A DNA stretch of 64,000 nucleotides from Paenibacillus kribbensis (GCF_002240415.1 NZ_CP020028.1:687501-751500); one strand, 5' to 3'. Counted from the stretch's first letter, positions 49,349 to 59,116 are shown. Notes: generated from the letters alone by a model not told the origin. Numbers and translations are program-made.

Positions 49349-50197
49349 GTGATCAAAATCAAAAAAGTGTTGAATTCCAGCGTAGTTTTGGTGGAGGATG
49401 AGCAGAACAAGGAGTACATTCTGTTTGGCAAAGGCATCGGCTACGGCCAAAAAGCGGGCAATACCGTCGAGGAACACCAAGCCGATCAAATCTTCGTACC
49501 CGTCGAAAATGTCAAAGTCAAAGAGTATCTTGACGTATTGGATACCATTCCTCCGGTATACGTGGAACTGACCGGGCAGATTGTGGCTTACGCGGAAAAG
49601 AAGCTGCAAACCAAGCTCAACACGGGGATCTATTTTACCCTAATGGACCATTTGCATTTTGCGGTGGAACGGTTGTCTAAAAAAATCGCGATTACCAACA
49701 AAGTGTTTTGGGAAATTAAAAATTACTATGCTGAGGAATTTGAAATCGGACTCTTCTCCTTAGAGCTGATCAAAGAAAAGCTGCACATCGAAATGCCCAA
49801 GGAGGAAGCGGCCAACATCGCTTTTCATTTAATCAATGCTCAAAGCGGGGAGAAGGAATCCAAAGACGGCATGAAGATGGCCAAAATGATCGGCAGCATC
49901 GTCAACCTGGTGAGATATTCGATGAATATCGACATGGATACGGAAAACATCCATTATACCCGTTTTGTAACCCATGTGAAGTTTTTTGTGGAGCGGTTTT
50001 ATACGGATAAAATGCTGGAGGCGACGGACAACATCCTGTTTGAGCAAATCGCCAGCCTGTATCCGCAGGCGATGGACGGGGCTTTCAAGATCAAGGAGTA
50101 TATTAACCAAGTGTATGGAAAGACCATTCCAAACGAGGAGCTCACCTATCTGGCCGTGCATATTCACAGGCTGATCTCCTATAACCAGTTGGCCTAG
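49349..50197 (+). CDS. licT: Transcription antiterminator LicT/BglG family
   Basis: This RNA-binding antiterminator probably acts on the RAT at 45846. The 282-residue protein has the CAT RNA-binding domain at 1-55 (KIKKVLNSSVVLVEDEQNKE, FGKGIGYGQKAG). Two PRD domains follow with the conserved His (DHLHFAVERL; NIAFHLINAQ; YTRFVTHVKFF; YLAVHIHRLI). PTS phosphorylation of these His tunes its dimerisation. GGGAGG precedes the GTG. It is the last gene of the bgl operon, so expression is autoregulatory. Confidence 0.93.
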   Translation: MIKIKKVLNSSVVLVEDEQNKEYILFGKGIGYGQKAGNTVEEHQADQIFVPVENVKVKEYLDVLDTIPPVYVELTGQIVAYAEKKLQTKLNTGIYFTLMDHLHFAVERLSKKIAITNKVFWEIKNYYAEEFEIGLFSLELIKEKLHIEMPKEEAANIAFHLINAQSGEKESKDGMKMAKMIGSIVNLVRYSMNIDMDTENIHYTRFVTHVKFFVERFYTDKMLEATDNILFEQIASLYPQAMDGAFKIKEYINQVYGKTIPNEELTYLAVHIHRLISYNQLA

Positions 50198-50219
50198 TCT
50201 AGACGGAGGTTCTTTAATA

Positions 50220-50819
50220 TTGAAAGTGAAAAACATTATGATTTCGTTTATTGGGTGTTTTATTATGGGTCTAGGCATAAACGCAGGATATGTACCCGTT
50301 CACTTATTCAGTACAGGATTCCCGGGAATCGGGATCCTTACGCTCTATACTTTGAATTGGAATCCGGGTATCGTCGTGTTTGCTCTTAATATTCCTTTGT
50401 TATTACTGGCTTGGAAACGGATTGGCCGCTCCTTCGTCATCCAGACTGTGATTGTTGCAGGGGCTTTGTCCGTCTTCCTTGACCTGTTGAATCCCATCCG
50501 AAATTGGGTACATCCTCCCTTATGGTTAGGCATTTTGATTGGAGGGGCGTTCTTGGGATTCGGATCGGGAATCGTTTTTGGCCAAGGGCTGACCAGCGGG
50601 GGCGTTGGCCTGTTAGGCCGGTTAATTCAACTTCATTTTCCTAAACTAAAGATGGGTACGATTCATATTGCTTTTGATTTTTTTGTGCTTATACTTGGAG
50701 CGCTGGTCATGGATATCACGACGGCATTCTACACTTTCTTAGCATCGATCATTATGGGACGTACGATGGACTTCACAAAATCGGTGCCCAATCTTATTGC
50801 AAGATTCCGCCACACATAA
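50220..50819 (+). CDS. YitT/YczE-family membrane protein
   Basis: This 199-residue protein has about five transmembrane helices and the family motifs NAGYVPVHLFSTGFPGIG and GIVFGQGLTSGGVGLLGR (DUF161). It lacks the C-terminal cytoplasmic DUF2179 domain of full YitT proteins, so it is the short form. The TTG start has GGAGGT nine bases upstream and lies 22 bases after licT. It may be co-transcribed with the bgl operon, but a link to sugar use is unknown. Confidence 0.7.
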   Translation: MKVKNIMISFIGCFIMGLGINAGYVPVHLFSTGFPGIGILTLYTLNWNPGIVVFALNIPLLLLAWKRIGRSFVIQTVIVAGALSVFLDLLNPIRNWVHPPLWLGILIGGAFLGFGSGIVFGQGLTSGGVGLLGRLIQLHFPKLKMGTIHIAFDFFVLILGALVMDITTAFYTFLASIIMGRTMDFTKSVPNLIARFRHT

Positions 50820-51321
50820 CCAAACGCATTGGCAAACTCTGCCTGAAAACAGTTTCGCGCGAAGAGCAACGAAAGCAGCCAACTTCACATGAAGGCTCAT
50901 GGCAAAGGGTAGCGGTTAAGCCGCAAGGGTATGCCGGAGCGCCAAGCTCTTCGTAGGCACAACTCGACCATTCTTTTCTCGAAGAACAGAACGACTTGCT
51001 GGAACGAATTCTCGAAAGGGCCTCTCGGGGAAACCGGGTAAGAAAGATGATAGGCTGTATTGTGGACTGATTGGGTTACGTTTTTCATCATGTTCCATCA
51101 AATTTTTGTTTAAGAGCCTCGCTCCTGGGAAAAGAGACGTTAATCAATCCCCTAATCTACATTGTTTATATGATTTATTTCTCCGATTCAGTGGTCAACT
51201 TTTTAAAATTAAAATCCGTTGATTAATAACGGGATAATTTTAAAATGTATTTTATTGGTAAAATGGGAGCTTTCAATATGATTCGAGAACTCAACTTTAT
51301 TGTCTGTACACAAGGTGTTGT
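50820..51321. other. Intergenic stretch, no gene seen
   Basis: The first part is moderately GC-rich and the last 150 bases are AT-rich. I recognise no gene or RNA. The frames on the minus strand (50897-51101) have no recognisable motif. Confidence 0.4.
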
Positions 51322-51460
51322 TGTCTGATGGTAAAAAAGTCTGGAACTAGTCATTTTACAAACATCAAGAAAGATCCCGATGATATATCGGGATCTTTCT
51401 AGCTTAGGAGGGCAATTATGTCTACAATAGACCAACGAATTCGAACTACCAATAGATGAT
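51322..51460. mobile_element. Solo left end of the Tn7-like family with xre start
   Basis: It contains TGTCTGATGGTAAAAAAGT, a single TnsB-type site (CTGGAACTAG), the hairpin AGATCCCGAT/ATCGGGATCT, AGGAGGG, and an xre start reading MSTIDQRIRTTNR-stop. It is nearly identical to 15392-15570 but lacks three of the four 20-bp repeats, as if repeats 1 and 4 had recombined. No transposon body or right end follows. Confidence 0.85.
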
Positions 51461-51506
51461 CAGGTAAAGGTTCCACATAATCAGATATCTGTTGTATTTA
51501 TTGTAC

Positions 51507-51645
51507 TGATTTGATTAAGGCGTTACTGGGCCCTGGAAGCATCTAACGGCGGCTTAGTTTTAGTGTACCGGAATGACCGTTTTGATTACACCCACTTTCA
51601 TCCGTCGATGAGAATTAAACAATTAGACATTCAATTCATTGCGTA
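51507..51645 (+). pseudogene. C-terminal fragment of an unknown protein
   Basis: An open stretch of about 43 codons reads YWALEASNGGLVLVYRNDRF, then DYTHFHPSMRIKQL and stops. It has no start codon with a ribosome-binding site and an upstream in-frame stop. The composition looks like a real protein C-terminus, but I do not recognise the family. It follows the solo left end and may be a deletion junction. Confidence 0.3.
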
Positions 51646-51817
51646 AAGTTACTTGTTAATTTCATATTTGTTTAATGGTGATAAATTCCATGTATCTAAA
51701 GACTCATACTTTCGTTGAGTGTTTTAAGTCTAAGGTCACTTTTTTCTGTTACCTATTTATATTCAGATGAAATTCCCGAAATATAGTGTAGTCTAGTATT
51801 TTGAAATGAGGGGTTAA

Positions 51818-52885
51818 ATGATGTTGGGTAATTTGAAATTTAGTCACAGCATGATGAGTCTTAAAATTAGAATGGTCCACAAGATTTTAATTGGTGCGAT
51901 CGTTGTGGGGATTGGATCTATAGTAGGAATGTCAGTTGGGGCTTCGGCATCCGCGCCTGTATTGCCAAACCAATTTCATATACATGATGTTAATGTGTCG
52001 GCTAATGCAACTGACGCAACAATTCAGGCTGCCATCAATTGCGCTTCAGCTGCAGGTGGGGGAACTGTTACCTTGGAAAAGGGGAGCTATAGTATTAAAA
52101 AACCAATCTATCTAAAAAGCAACGTTACGATTGCGGGAGCAGGTAAAGGTAATACGGTACTGCAAATCGATGCTAATTTAGGGGCTAATGGTGCTTTAAC
52201 TTCGAACAATTCAAACCCGGCAGAGAATATAATTATTAAGAATTTAACAGTAGATGGTGTAGCAGCAACCGAGCCTGATAAAGCATCCAGCCATGACAAA
52301 ATTACAAATTACGGTATATTACTGGATGGTAGTAGCTATGTGAACGACAAGGTACTCTTCGATAACATCGAGATAAAAAATACAAATATGGGACTTCATA
52401 TAAAAGGATCTTCCAACGTAACAGTACAGAATAGTGAATTTCACGACAACGGAGGATCAATTGATTATTGGCATAATGTATACTTGAGAAGAGTGACTAA
52501 CGTTTTAATACAAAATTGTGATATTTATAAATCAAATTCTGGGAATGGTATTAATATTTCATATTCGGATCATGTGACCGTTGATTCATCAAAAATTTAC
52601 GATAATTATTTCCGCGGAGTTCGGGTAGCTGTAGGAAGTTATGTTGATGTGACCAACAATGAGGTGCATGGAAATAAAACTGGAGACGGTATTATTTACA
52701 ACAGTGAGGAGTCAGGTGTGACCAATTTCCGTATCATCAACAATACTGTATCGAATAATGGAGGGTATGGTATTTTTATCAATGTTGCCTGCTCAGACGG
52801 AGAAGTAGCGTCCAATGTCATTTACCTGCGCGCCCTATTACAGAATGTATCTATCATATATTGGAGATATACAACAAGTAAATGA
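51818..52885 (+). CDS. Secreted right-handed beta-helix (pectate lyase-like) protein
   Basis: The 355-residue product has a signal-type N-terminus (KILIGAIVVGIGSIVGMSVG, Ala-rich cleavage region near 48). It then has the Pectate_lyase_3/NosD-type pattern: AAINCASAAGGGTVTLEKGS, followed by coil repeats such as NVTVQNSEFHDN, NVLIQNCDIYKSNS and HVTVDSSKIYDN. The last about 18 residues (ALLQNVSIIYWRYTTSK) leave the repeat pattern, so the 3' end is probably truncated or frameshifted. Substrate is unknown; polysaccharide binding or lysis outside the cell is inferred. Confidence 0.65.
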   Translation: MMLGNLKFSHSMMSLKIRMVHKILIGAIVVGIGSIVGMSVGASASAPVLPNQFHIHDVNVSANATDATIQAAINCASAAGGGTVTLEKGSYSIKKPIYLKSNVTIAGAGKGNTVLQIDANLGANGALTSNNSNPAENIIIKNLTVDGVAATEPDKASSHDKITNYGILLDGSSYVNDKVLFDNIEIKNTNMGLHIKGSSNVTVQNSEFHDNGGSIDYWHNVYLRRVTNVLIQNCDIYKSNSGNGINISYSDHVTVDSSKIYDNYFRGVRVAVGSYVDVTNNEVHGNKTGDGIIYNSEESGVTNFRIINNTVSNNGGYGIFINVACSDGEVASNVIYLRALLQNVSIIYWRYTTSK

Positions 52886-53319
52886 GGTTAGAGCTATGGG
52901 GGCATGTGATAATATAAATCCAACTGTTGGCGGTGTGCGGACTTCTACGCGACAATCTTGGAGCTCTTTATTATGTTGGTTATAATTACTAAATCACTTT
53001 GGATTAAATTTTGTGAAAAAAGATCGTTATATTACACACTTCTTCACTTCATTCAGTATAAGTTTGATATCTCTTATTAAAAACGTGTAACACCCTACTG
53101 GCTTTACTGGTGGGATTGTGGGTTATAGCATCAATTGAGACAGCCAATATCCCAAAAAATCCAGTAAAATTGGGAGTAATACAAAATCATCTGTTAATGA
53201 ATATCTAAGTTTTCTTATTTTATGGTGAAAAAGGACAGCCTGTTTTTTTATAACAAAAAGTAAGACAAACATAAAGGGGAAAGCACCTTTATTTGGTTAA
53301 CAATAAATTTTTGTTATAC
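52886..53319. other. Intergenic stretch with no gene seen
   Basis: It is AT-rich. A weak open frame continues after the beta-helix gene (about 52866-52979) but shows no motif. It leads into a groEL fragment. Confidence 0.35.
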
Positions 53320-53406
53320 ACATTCTTACCTACTGAAGCAGTTATCGCTGACAAGCCAGAACCAGAAAAGGCTGCAATGCCTGACATGGGGAGCATAGGT
53401 GGAATG
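53320..53406 (+). pseudogene. groL: groEL 3'-end fragment
   Basis: The frame reads LPTEAVIADKPEPEKAAMPD, then MGSIGGM, which is the unmistakable C-terminus of GroEL (TTEAVVADKPE...PDMGGMGGM). Only about 29 codons are present and the frame runs on into unrelated sequence, so this is a dispersed fragment, not a working gene. Confidence 0.8.
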
Positions 53407-53757
53407 CGGCATGATGTAAGGCTTTTAGGCCTCGCTTGCAAATCGAACCAATCTTGGGTAACTGAATTACGAACTGACGACCATACAGGTGGAGCACATG
53501 GTGATTATCAATTCATCGTTCGTACGGACTTAAAATGTACAAGTATTAAAAGTAGGCCCTTGCACTCATCGAGGGTCTTGTTTGTAATCAATTTATGCAT
53601 TATTAACCATGGCAATATGAAAATAAACTTGTAGACTATGAAGATGAAGATGTAGGATCAGAATAATCCGCCATTGTATAAATAATCTCAGGTTTAGGAA
53701 GCGGGGCTTCTCCGCATTTCATAGAAGGTAGAGAAGAAGCAGCTTCAACTGACACTG

Positions 53758-54861
53758 TTAGCTACTGGAGCTATTTTCAAAAGGCAAATTCAGTTGGAAT
53801 GTAAATACGTTATGAATATGAGTGAGCGTTAAGGTGCCTTGATGTAACTCAATAATATTCCTAGCGATGGAAAGACCCAGGCCTGCTCCAGTTTGGATAC
53901 CTTCGCTACTTCTTGAATGGTCAACCTTATAAAAGCGTTCAAACAGCTTCTCCTCTTGATCTTGCGACAGAGGAGTTCCTTTATTTTCGACCTCAATCGT
54001 AATTTGCTCAGGAGTCGTTTTCAGTCGAATGCAAATGCTTCCCGGCTTCAAGGAATACTTTAAGGCGTTCATGAGAAGATTATCGATTGCCCTGGCAATT
54101 TTATCGCTGTCAATGGAGGTAACGATTGGGGAATCACCGATATCTTTCACGATATATACACCGTTTTCTTGAGCAATGGGTTCGAACTCGAACAGCAATT
54201 GATCCAAGAGTTGAAATAAATTGATCCTTCTGAGATTTAAGTGGACATCGACCGAAGTGAGCCGGGTATATTCAAACAAGTCATCCAGCAACTTCTTCAA
54301 ATGAAGCGCTTTGTTATAGGTGTTTTGAACAAAGCGCGTATATTCATCCTTATCCTGATATGAGTCTGTTCTTAAAAGCTCGATATAGCCAATAATGCTT
54401 GTCAGAGGCGTACGCAAGTCATGTGAAATACCAGTGATCAACTCCATCTTGGATTTCTCAATTTCACGTTCTTTTACAATCTGCTGCTCTAAACGTTCTG
54501 TCATTCGATTGATGTTGAGCGCGACCCGCCCGAGTTCATCTTGCCGAACAACAGGTACCCGATAACTTAAATTACCTTCGGAAATAATTTGAAGCCCTTG
54601 CTCCAGTGCAATTAAGTCTCTAACGATTCGTCGTGTCAAAACTAAAAAAGTAAAAATAAAGGTTACCATAAACAAGGGAGTGAGGAGATAAGGAAAAAAA
54701 TCGTGAAACCATTGCCATTCAATTTTCAAGAAAAGTAAAATGAGAATATCATTTATAGCAATGGCGATAATAAAGCTTAGCACCATTCTGATTAAAATGT
54801 TGACCTGGATGCGTTTTTTTCGTTTTGGCTTTTGAATATGTTCACTCAATTTTATAGCCAA
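53758..54861 (-). CDS. VanS-like sensor histidine kinase
   Basis: This 367-residue membrane sensor has two transmembrane helices (about 25-46 and 60-76) with a very short extracellular loop and a HAMP domain. The H-box SHDLRTPLTS has phospho-His147. The N-, G1- and G2-boxes follow (NLLMNALKYS; GAGLGLSIARNII). The short loop suggests intramembrane or partner-mediated sensing. The start (TTG) overlaps the regulator stop by 20 bases. Neighbours encode membrane-lipid and wall functions, so an envelope signal is plausible. Confidence 0.88.
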   Translation of the reverse strand: MAIKLSEHIQKPKRKKRIQVNILIRMVLSFIIAIAINDILILLFLKIEWQWFHDFFPYLLTPLFMVTFIFTFLVLTRRIVRDLIALEQGLQIISEGNLSYRVPVVRQDELGRVALNINRMTERLEQQIVKEREIEKSKMELITGISHDLRTPLTSIIGYIELLRTDSYQDKDEYTRFVQNTYNKALHLKKLLDDLFEYTRLTSVDVHLNLRRINLFQLLDQLLFEFEPIAQENGVYIVKDIGDSPIVTSIDSDKIARAIDNLLMNALKYSLKPGSICIRLKTTPEQITIEVENKGTPLSQDQEEKLFERFYKVDHSRSSEGIQTGAGLGLSIARNIIELHQGTLTLTHIHNVFTFQLNLPFENSSSS

Positions 54862-55522
54862 CTCCCCACACCGTTTTAATATACTGAGGATCTCTTGGAA
54901 ATTCCTCTAATTTCTCTCGTAAATTACGAATATGAACCATCACGGTATTATCAGAAAAACCATATGGCATCTTCCATACATTCTCGTAAATTTGCTCCGA
55001 ACTAAAAACCTGTCCAGGATGGCTGGCAAGCAAGACCAGAATAGCAAACTCCAAAGGAGTCAGCGAAATTTCGTTTCCTTTTAACTTTACGGAATGTTTG
55101 CTCTTATCAATCACCAGATCTTTAATAAGGATAAGGGAATTAAATTCTTCGTTTCCTATTAATGATTGACGCCGTAGCTGCGCTTTTACGCGAGCGAGCA
55201 GTTCTAACGGGTTAAACGGCTTGATCATATAGTCATCAGCCCCGGTAGTGAGCCCGTTAATTTTATCAATATCTTCTTCCTTGGCTGACAGCATGATAAT
55301 TGGAGTATTCGATATTTCTCTTATTTTAAGGCATGCTCTGATCCCATCCATTCGTGGTATCATGACATCCAGGATTACCAGTTGAATCGGTGTTGTCTTT
55401 ATGGCATCTAGGGCTTCTTCACCATCGGCTGCTTCAATCACATGGTATCCTTCATTACGTAGATATACATGAATGACATCTCGAATCTCGGAATCATCAT
55501 CTACAACAAGGATTGTATTCAT
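54842..55522 (-). CDS. OmpR/VanR-family response regulator
   Basis: This 226-residue regulator has a receiver domain (ILVVDDDSEIRD; phospho-Asp52 in LVILDVMIPRMDG; Lys in YMIKPFNP). The winged-helix DNA-binding domain has LTPLEFAILVLLASHPGQVF and VMVHIRNLREKLE...VWGVGYKIE. An upstream extension to 55627 exists, but the ATG at 55522 has AAGGAG and begins the receiver exactly. It is co-transcribed with the kinase. Confidence 0.92.
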   Translation of the reverse strand: MNTILVVDDDSEIRDVIHVYLRNEGYHVIEAADGEEALDAIKTTPIQLVILDVMIPRMDGIRACLKIREISNTPIIMLSAKEEDIDKINGLTTGADDYMIKPFNPLELLARVKAQLRRQSLIGNEEFNSLILIKDLVIDKSKHSVKLKGNEISLTPLEFAILVLLASHPGQVFSSEQIYENVWKMPYGFSDNTVMVHIRNLREKLEEFPRDPQYIKTVWGVGYKIE

Positions 55523-55686
55523 TATCGGCTGCTCCTTCTTTTTTGACTTGGTAGAATTAAGGTATTTAGGGTGCCTAAAATCACTGTTACTAGTATAAAT
55601 ATCATGATGATAAAGTAAAGTCTTCACTTTTTCTACATGCGCATAAGCAAACTATTCAATGGAGTGAATTAAAGTGTCATCATCAC

Positions 55687-56269
55687 TTAAATTGTCTCCT
55701 TTTTACGACAGACGTATACGAAAGCAGGAGGGATATTAAGAGGCACCAAATTAATTTTTTCAATACTAAAATTTTTGGAAAGCTGCTTTTTCATTTGAAG
55801 CGAATATTGAAAGGCGATGAACAACCCCCCAGGTTTGAGTGCTTTATAGATTTGTTCAACCAAAGTATCTCTCAATTCACGCTCAAAATTAAAAAAAAGG
55901 TAGCCCGCTAAAAATACAATCCAACTGATGAATGTTCTCTTGCTTCATCGTTTCTACTAATTGAGCAGCGTCCGGATGACAGGAGAAGTCTGGATATTCT
56001 GTCTGTAGTCTATTCCTCATGGTCTCATTCATCTCAAACAATAACACTTTCGTTGTTTCACTCACCTGGGTGTTGATAAAACGGGTGATGGCACCTGTAC
56101 CCGATCCAAGCTCTGCGACTGCCTTAACCTCATTCCAGGGAGCTTGTTTAACCATTTTGGTCGCCAGAAACCGGGAGCTCGGTATAACACTTCCCACATT
56201 TTTCGGGCTGTGAATAAAGCTTCGCAAAAACAAAAAATTTTCATGTAGTTTCAACTGATTTTCCTCCAT
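55687..56269 (-). pseudogene. SAM-dependent methyltransferase, frameshifted at a homopolymer
   Basis: The N-terminal part (FIHSPKNVGSVIPSSRFLAT, AELGSGTGAITRFI, DCIFSGLPFF) and the C-terminal part (RDTLVEQIYKALKPGGLFIA, FQYSLQMKKQL) are halves of one phospholipid N-methyltransferase-like protein of about 190 residues. They lie in different frames. The break falls in a run of eight T (plus-strand A at 55891-55898); seven would restore LPFFNFERELRD. This could be a true pseudogene, a phase-variable tract or a sequencing error. Confidence 0.7.
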
Positions 56270-56540
56270 TACTCTTTTGTTGTCAGGCATAGTGCTGAGT
56301 TCAAATATTAAATATGTCATTTCTTTTTATCGAAGCGGATGGATACCGGAACGATTAAAATGAAAGAATTGATTTGGGATTGGGATTTCAGAAAGACCAG
56401 GGCGAAGCATTTTTCACCTCCATCTCTTGTTTTGATACAGAAATCATAATGAAAAAAACTAAGGAATTTATGAGTATATTTCTAAAGAAAATCTAAAGAA
56501 TTTGTCTATGGAAGTCTTAAAATCTATTTCATACAACCCT

Positions 56541-56578
56541 CAAAAAGCCTTACCAACCAAGTCGGCAAGGCTTTTTTA
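56541..56578. terminator. Terminator hairpin
   Basis: AAGCCTTACC/GGCAAGGCTT has a nine-base loop and is flanked by A- and T-runs, so it may act in both directions. It lies upstream of the methyltransferase remnant. Confidence 0.75.
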
Positions 56579-56712
56579 TAAGGGAAAACGCTTATGATTG
56601 GAAGGAGATCATCTATAGGCATAATGATTATAAGGATGTTACATTTTTTTTATTATCTCTTTATTAGCGTTCGGAGATGCAGCATCACCAAAGGGTTGGG
56701 ATCAAATAGTTG

Positions 56713-56753
56713 AGGTCTGATTAGCTTGGTTAAAAGCTGATCAGACCTTTCTT
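56713..56753 (+). terminator. Second terminator hairpin
   Basis: AGGTCTGATTAGCTT/AAGCTGATCAGACCT form a stem with one mismatch, followed by TTCTT. The gene it once ended is not visible, so it is probably a leftover. The rest of 56579-56913 is AT-rich without a gene. Confidence 0.65.
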
Positions 56754-56913
56754 ACATTCGGCGTAAAAAAATCTTAAGATGTCAAGTCATGGCTTGGATG
56801 GGATAATTAAAGGCGTTTTGCATTACTTCAGAATTTCTTTAGAAATATCCTTATAATCTCCTAAGATTTTTATATTAATATACTCTCATTGACATTAACG
56901 AGGAGGTTAGAAC

Positions 56914-57525
56914 ATGATCAGCGATATCGTCTTACAGCTAGTCGGTCACTACGGATATCTGTTTTTTTTCCTAGCCTTCTGTCTAGGCCCATTTGGAATC
57001 CCGGTTCCTAATGAATTAACCATACTAACAGGTAGTATTTTGAGTAACAACGGAGCTTTAAATCCGTGGATTGTATATATTGTTATCCTGGCTGGCTTAT
57101 TTACAGCAATTACATTTGCTTATTTTACGGGCAGAATCTTTGGGGAGAAATTCAAACCAAAGTTCCAAAATAACCGTCATTTCCAGAAAGCAGAGAGACT
57201 TTTTGAACAACACGGGGATATTGCAATGTGTCTTGGATTTTTAATACCAGTCGTTCGGTATATTCTGCCTGTATTCATTGGTCTAAGCGGTGTCTCGTAC
57301 AAGAAGTTCGCTTTAATTTCGTATTCCAGCGCGTTTGTTTGGACCGCTACATTCTTTGCTTTTGGCAAATTCTTTGGACATTATATATTGAATTTGCTAG
57401 ATTTGATCGATCCTAAATTGGCCGTGGTTGTTCTAATAATTGCCGTGGGCACTTTTATCATAATCAAATGGTTCAAGTCGAAATTTTCTAACTCACCTTT
57501 ATTGCATAAGCCGATGAACAAATGA
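56914..57525 (+). CDS. DedA/VTT-family membrane protein
   Basis: This 203-residue protein has about five membrane segments. It has the DedA signatures F-x-G-x-PVPNE (GPFGIPVPNELTILTG) and R-x3-P-x2-G (GFLIPVVRYILPVFIGLSGV), and a C-terminal helix ending in a basic tail. Family members recycle lipid carriers or phospholipids across the membrane. GAGGAGG precedes the ATG. The neighbouring glycolipid synthase supports a membrane-lipid role. Confidence 0.87.
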   Translation: MISDIVLQLVGHYGYLFFFLAFCLGPFGIPVPNELTILTGSILSNNGALNPWIVYIVILAGLFTAITFAYFTGRIFGEKFKPKFQNNRHFQKAERLFEQHGDIAMCLGFLIPVVRYILPVFIGLSGVSYKKFALISYSSAFVWTATFFAFGKFFGHYILNLLDLIDPKLAVVVLIIAVGTFIIIKWFKSKFSNSPLLHKPMNK

Positions 57526-57903
57526 AAAAAATAATAGAAAAGGGGGAGAGTCATTTGACCGGCGGAGCCGTTAGCAAAGTAGGATATTTCAGTTTCACCA
57601 TTGTATTAACCTATGCCAGTCTGTTTGTAAATTGATTTCAAGTGGGATATCACTAAATAAACAATTTCATTTTCTAGGTGTTCTTACTCTTGCAGACCAT
57701 CCGCTACTTTAAGAATATTGATCTGTCTTAGTTAGATGTATCCCCACTGAATCCCGAATTTATTTTTCAGTATAATAAGAATCGTTTCTTGGGTCATATG
57801 AAAGTCTCCTTTCCGTCGATTTTGCTTAAGATAAAGGAAAGTAGTTTCTTAAAAGTTTCTGAAGTTTGATTTTTTGAAACGATGTAAAGGAGAGCTGTGA
57901 TCA
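57526..57903. other. Intergenic region with two tiny ORFs
   Basis: A TTG at 57555 with GGGGGAG upstream opens a 26-codon hydrophobic peptide (MTGGAVSKVGYFSFTIVLTY...). On the minus strand, an ATG at 57797 with AAAGGAG opens a 21-codon frame ending at 57732. Both look like truncated gene starts, and neither has a recognisable family. The ribosome-binding site of the next gene (AAAGGAGAG) closes the region. Confidence 0.35.
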
Positions 57904-59070
57904 ATGAAAAAAGTAACGAAAGAAAAAATATTGATTCTTACCGGAAATTATGGAGATGGTCATATTCAAGTAGCCCAAGCACTGCAAGATGCAATGCGAA
58001 TTCGATTTCCTCATATGGAACCTGTCATTATTGACTTTATGGAATGGGTCCATCCCTATGTGAATCATTTGAGTCGGATTGTTTATCTCCGAGCCGTAAA
58101 AACATTTCCCAAAGTTTATGGATATCTATATCAGAAAACGCGGAGACAAAACTCCCTAACTAATATCATAAAGACCGTTTTTTCTACAGGAATCGGACGA
58201 ATGATGAAATTGATTAATGAAATACAACCAGCTATTGTAATAAGCACCTTCCCTTTGGCGGCAGGCGTGATGTCAAAGTTGAAATCATATGGCTTAATCG
58301 ATATTCCTACTGTTACTACCATTACCGATCATACGGATCATAGTTTATGGATTTATCCTTATACCGATCAATATATCGTGGGTTCCACAAGTGTACGTGA
58401 TTCTTTGATTCAATTAGGTGTTGAAGAGTCGCGGATTGCGGATACAGGAATCCCCATTCGGCCGCAATTTTCGCAATCCATAGAAAGAGGGAGAACAGCT
58501 AAGAAGTATGGCTTAGATCCATATATGCCTACCGTCCTTGTGATGGGAGGAGGTTGCGGCATGATTGGCGATGGAAGCTCCACTATCCGGGAATTTGATC
58601 AATTGCCACAGCCTGTACAATTCATCATTGTTTGTGGACATAATAAAAAACTTCGAATGGAATTGAGTGAGAAGTTGAAAAGTTCCAAACACCGCATCTA
58701 TTTAACAGGTTATATAGATTATGTTCATGAGTTAATGGCCGTATCCGACATTATGATTACCAAACCAGGAGGAGTCACAACTTTTGAGGCGATTGCCATG
58801 GAGCTGCCAATGCTTCTGTGTAAGCCAATCCCTGGTCAAGAACAGGATAATGTCGAGTTTTTAGTTCATTCTGGGGTGGCCATTCATGCAGAGACATCTT
58901 GGGATCTAGCCGAGCGTCTATCAGAATTACTAGGTGATGCCAAACTTCTTCAGCATATGATAGAAAATACTAAACAGTTCCATCCTAAAGAGTCCGCGTT
59001 TGCATCATTAAAAGCTATTATTGAAACGGTTGAAATGAATAGAGCTAGTGGAATAAAGATATCCTCCTAG
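57904..59070 (+). CDS. MGDG-synthase/UgtP-type diacylglycerol glycosyltransferase
   Basis: The enzyme should transfer hexose from a UDP-sugar to diacylglycerol, making membrane glycolipids and the lipoteichoic-acid anchor. The 388-residue protein has the MGDG-synthase N-terminal domain (LILTGNYGDGHIQVAQALQD) and the GT28 C-terminal domain (VLVMGGGCGMIGDG; MITKPGGVTTFEAIAM; PIPGQEQDN). Its length matches Bacillus UgtP. AAAGGAG precedes the ATG. The deacetylase-type gene follows after 46 bases. Confidence 0.88.
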   Translation: MKKVTKEKILILTGNYGDGHIQVAQALQDAMRIRFPHMEPVIIDFMEWVHPYVNHLSRIVYLRAVKTFPKVYGYLYQKTRRQNSLTNIIKTVFSTGIGRMMKLINEIQPAIVISTFPLAAGVMSKLKSYGLIDIPTVTTITDHTDHSLWIYPYTDQYIVGSTSVRDSLIQLGVEESRIADTGIPIRPQFSQSIERGRTAKKYGLDPYMPTVLVMGGGCGMIGDGSSTIREFDQLPQPVQFIIVCGHNKKLRMELSEKLKSSKHRIYLTGYIDYVHELMAVSDIMITKPGGVTTFEAIAMELPMLLCKPIPGQEQDNVEFLVHSGVAIHAETSWDLAERLSELLGDAKLLQHMIENTKQFHPKESAFASLKAIIETVEMNRASGIKISS

Positions 59071-59116
59071 AAGAAAGGCAAGCATTGATTCATTATAGTT
59101 AAAAAGGAGCAGGATC

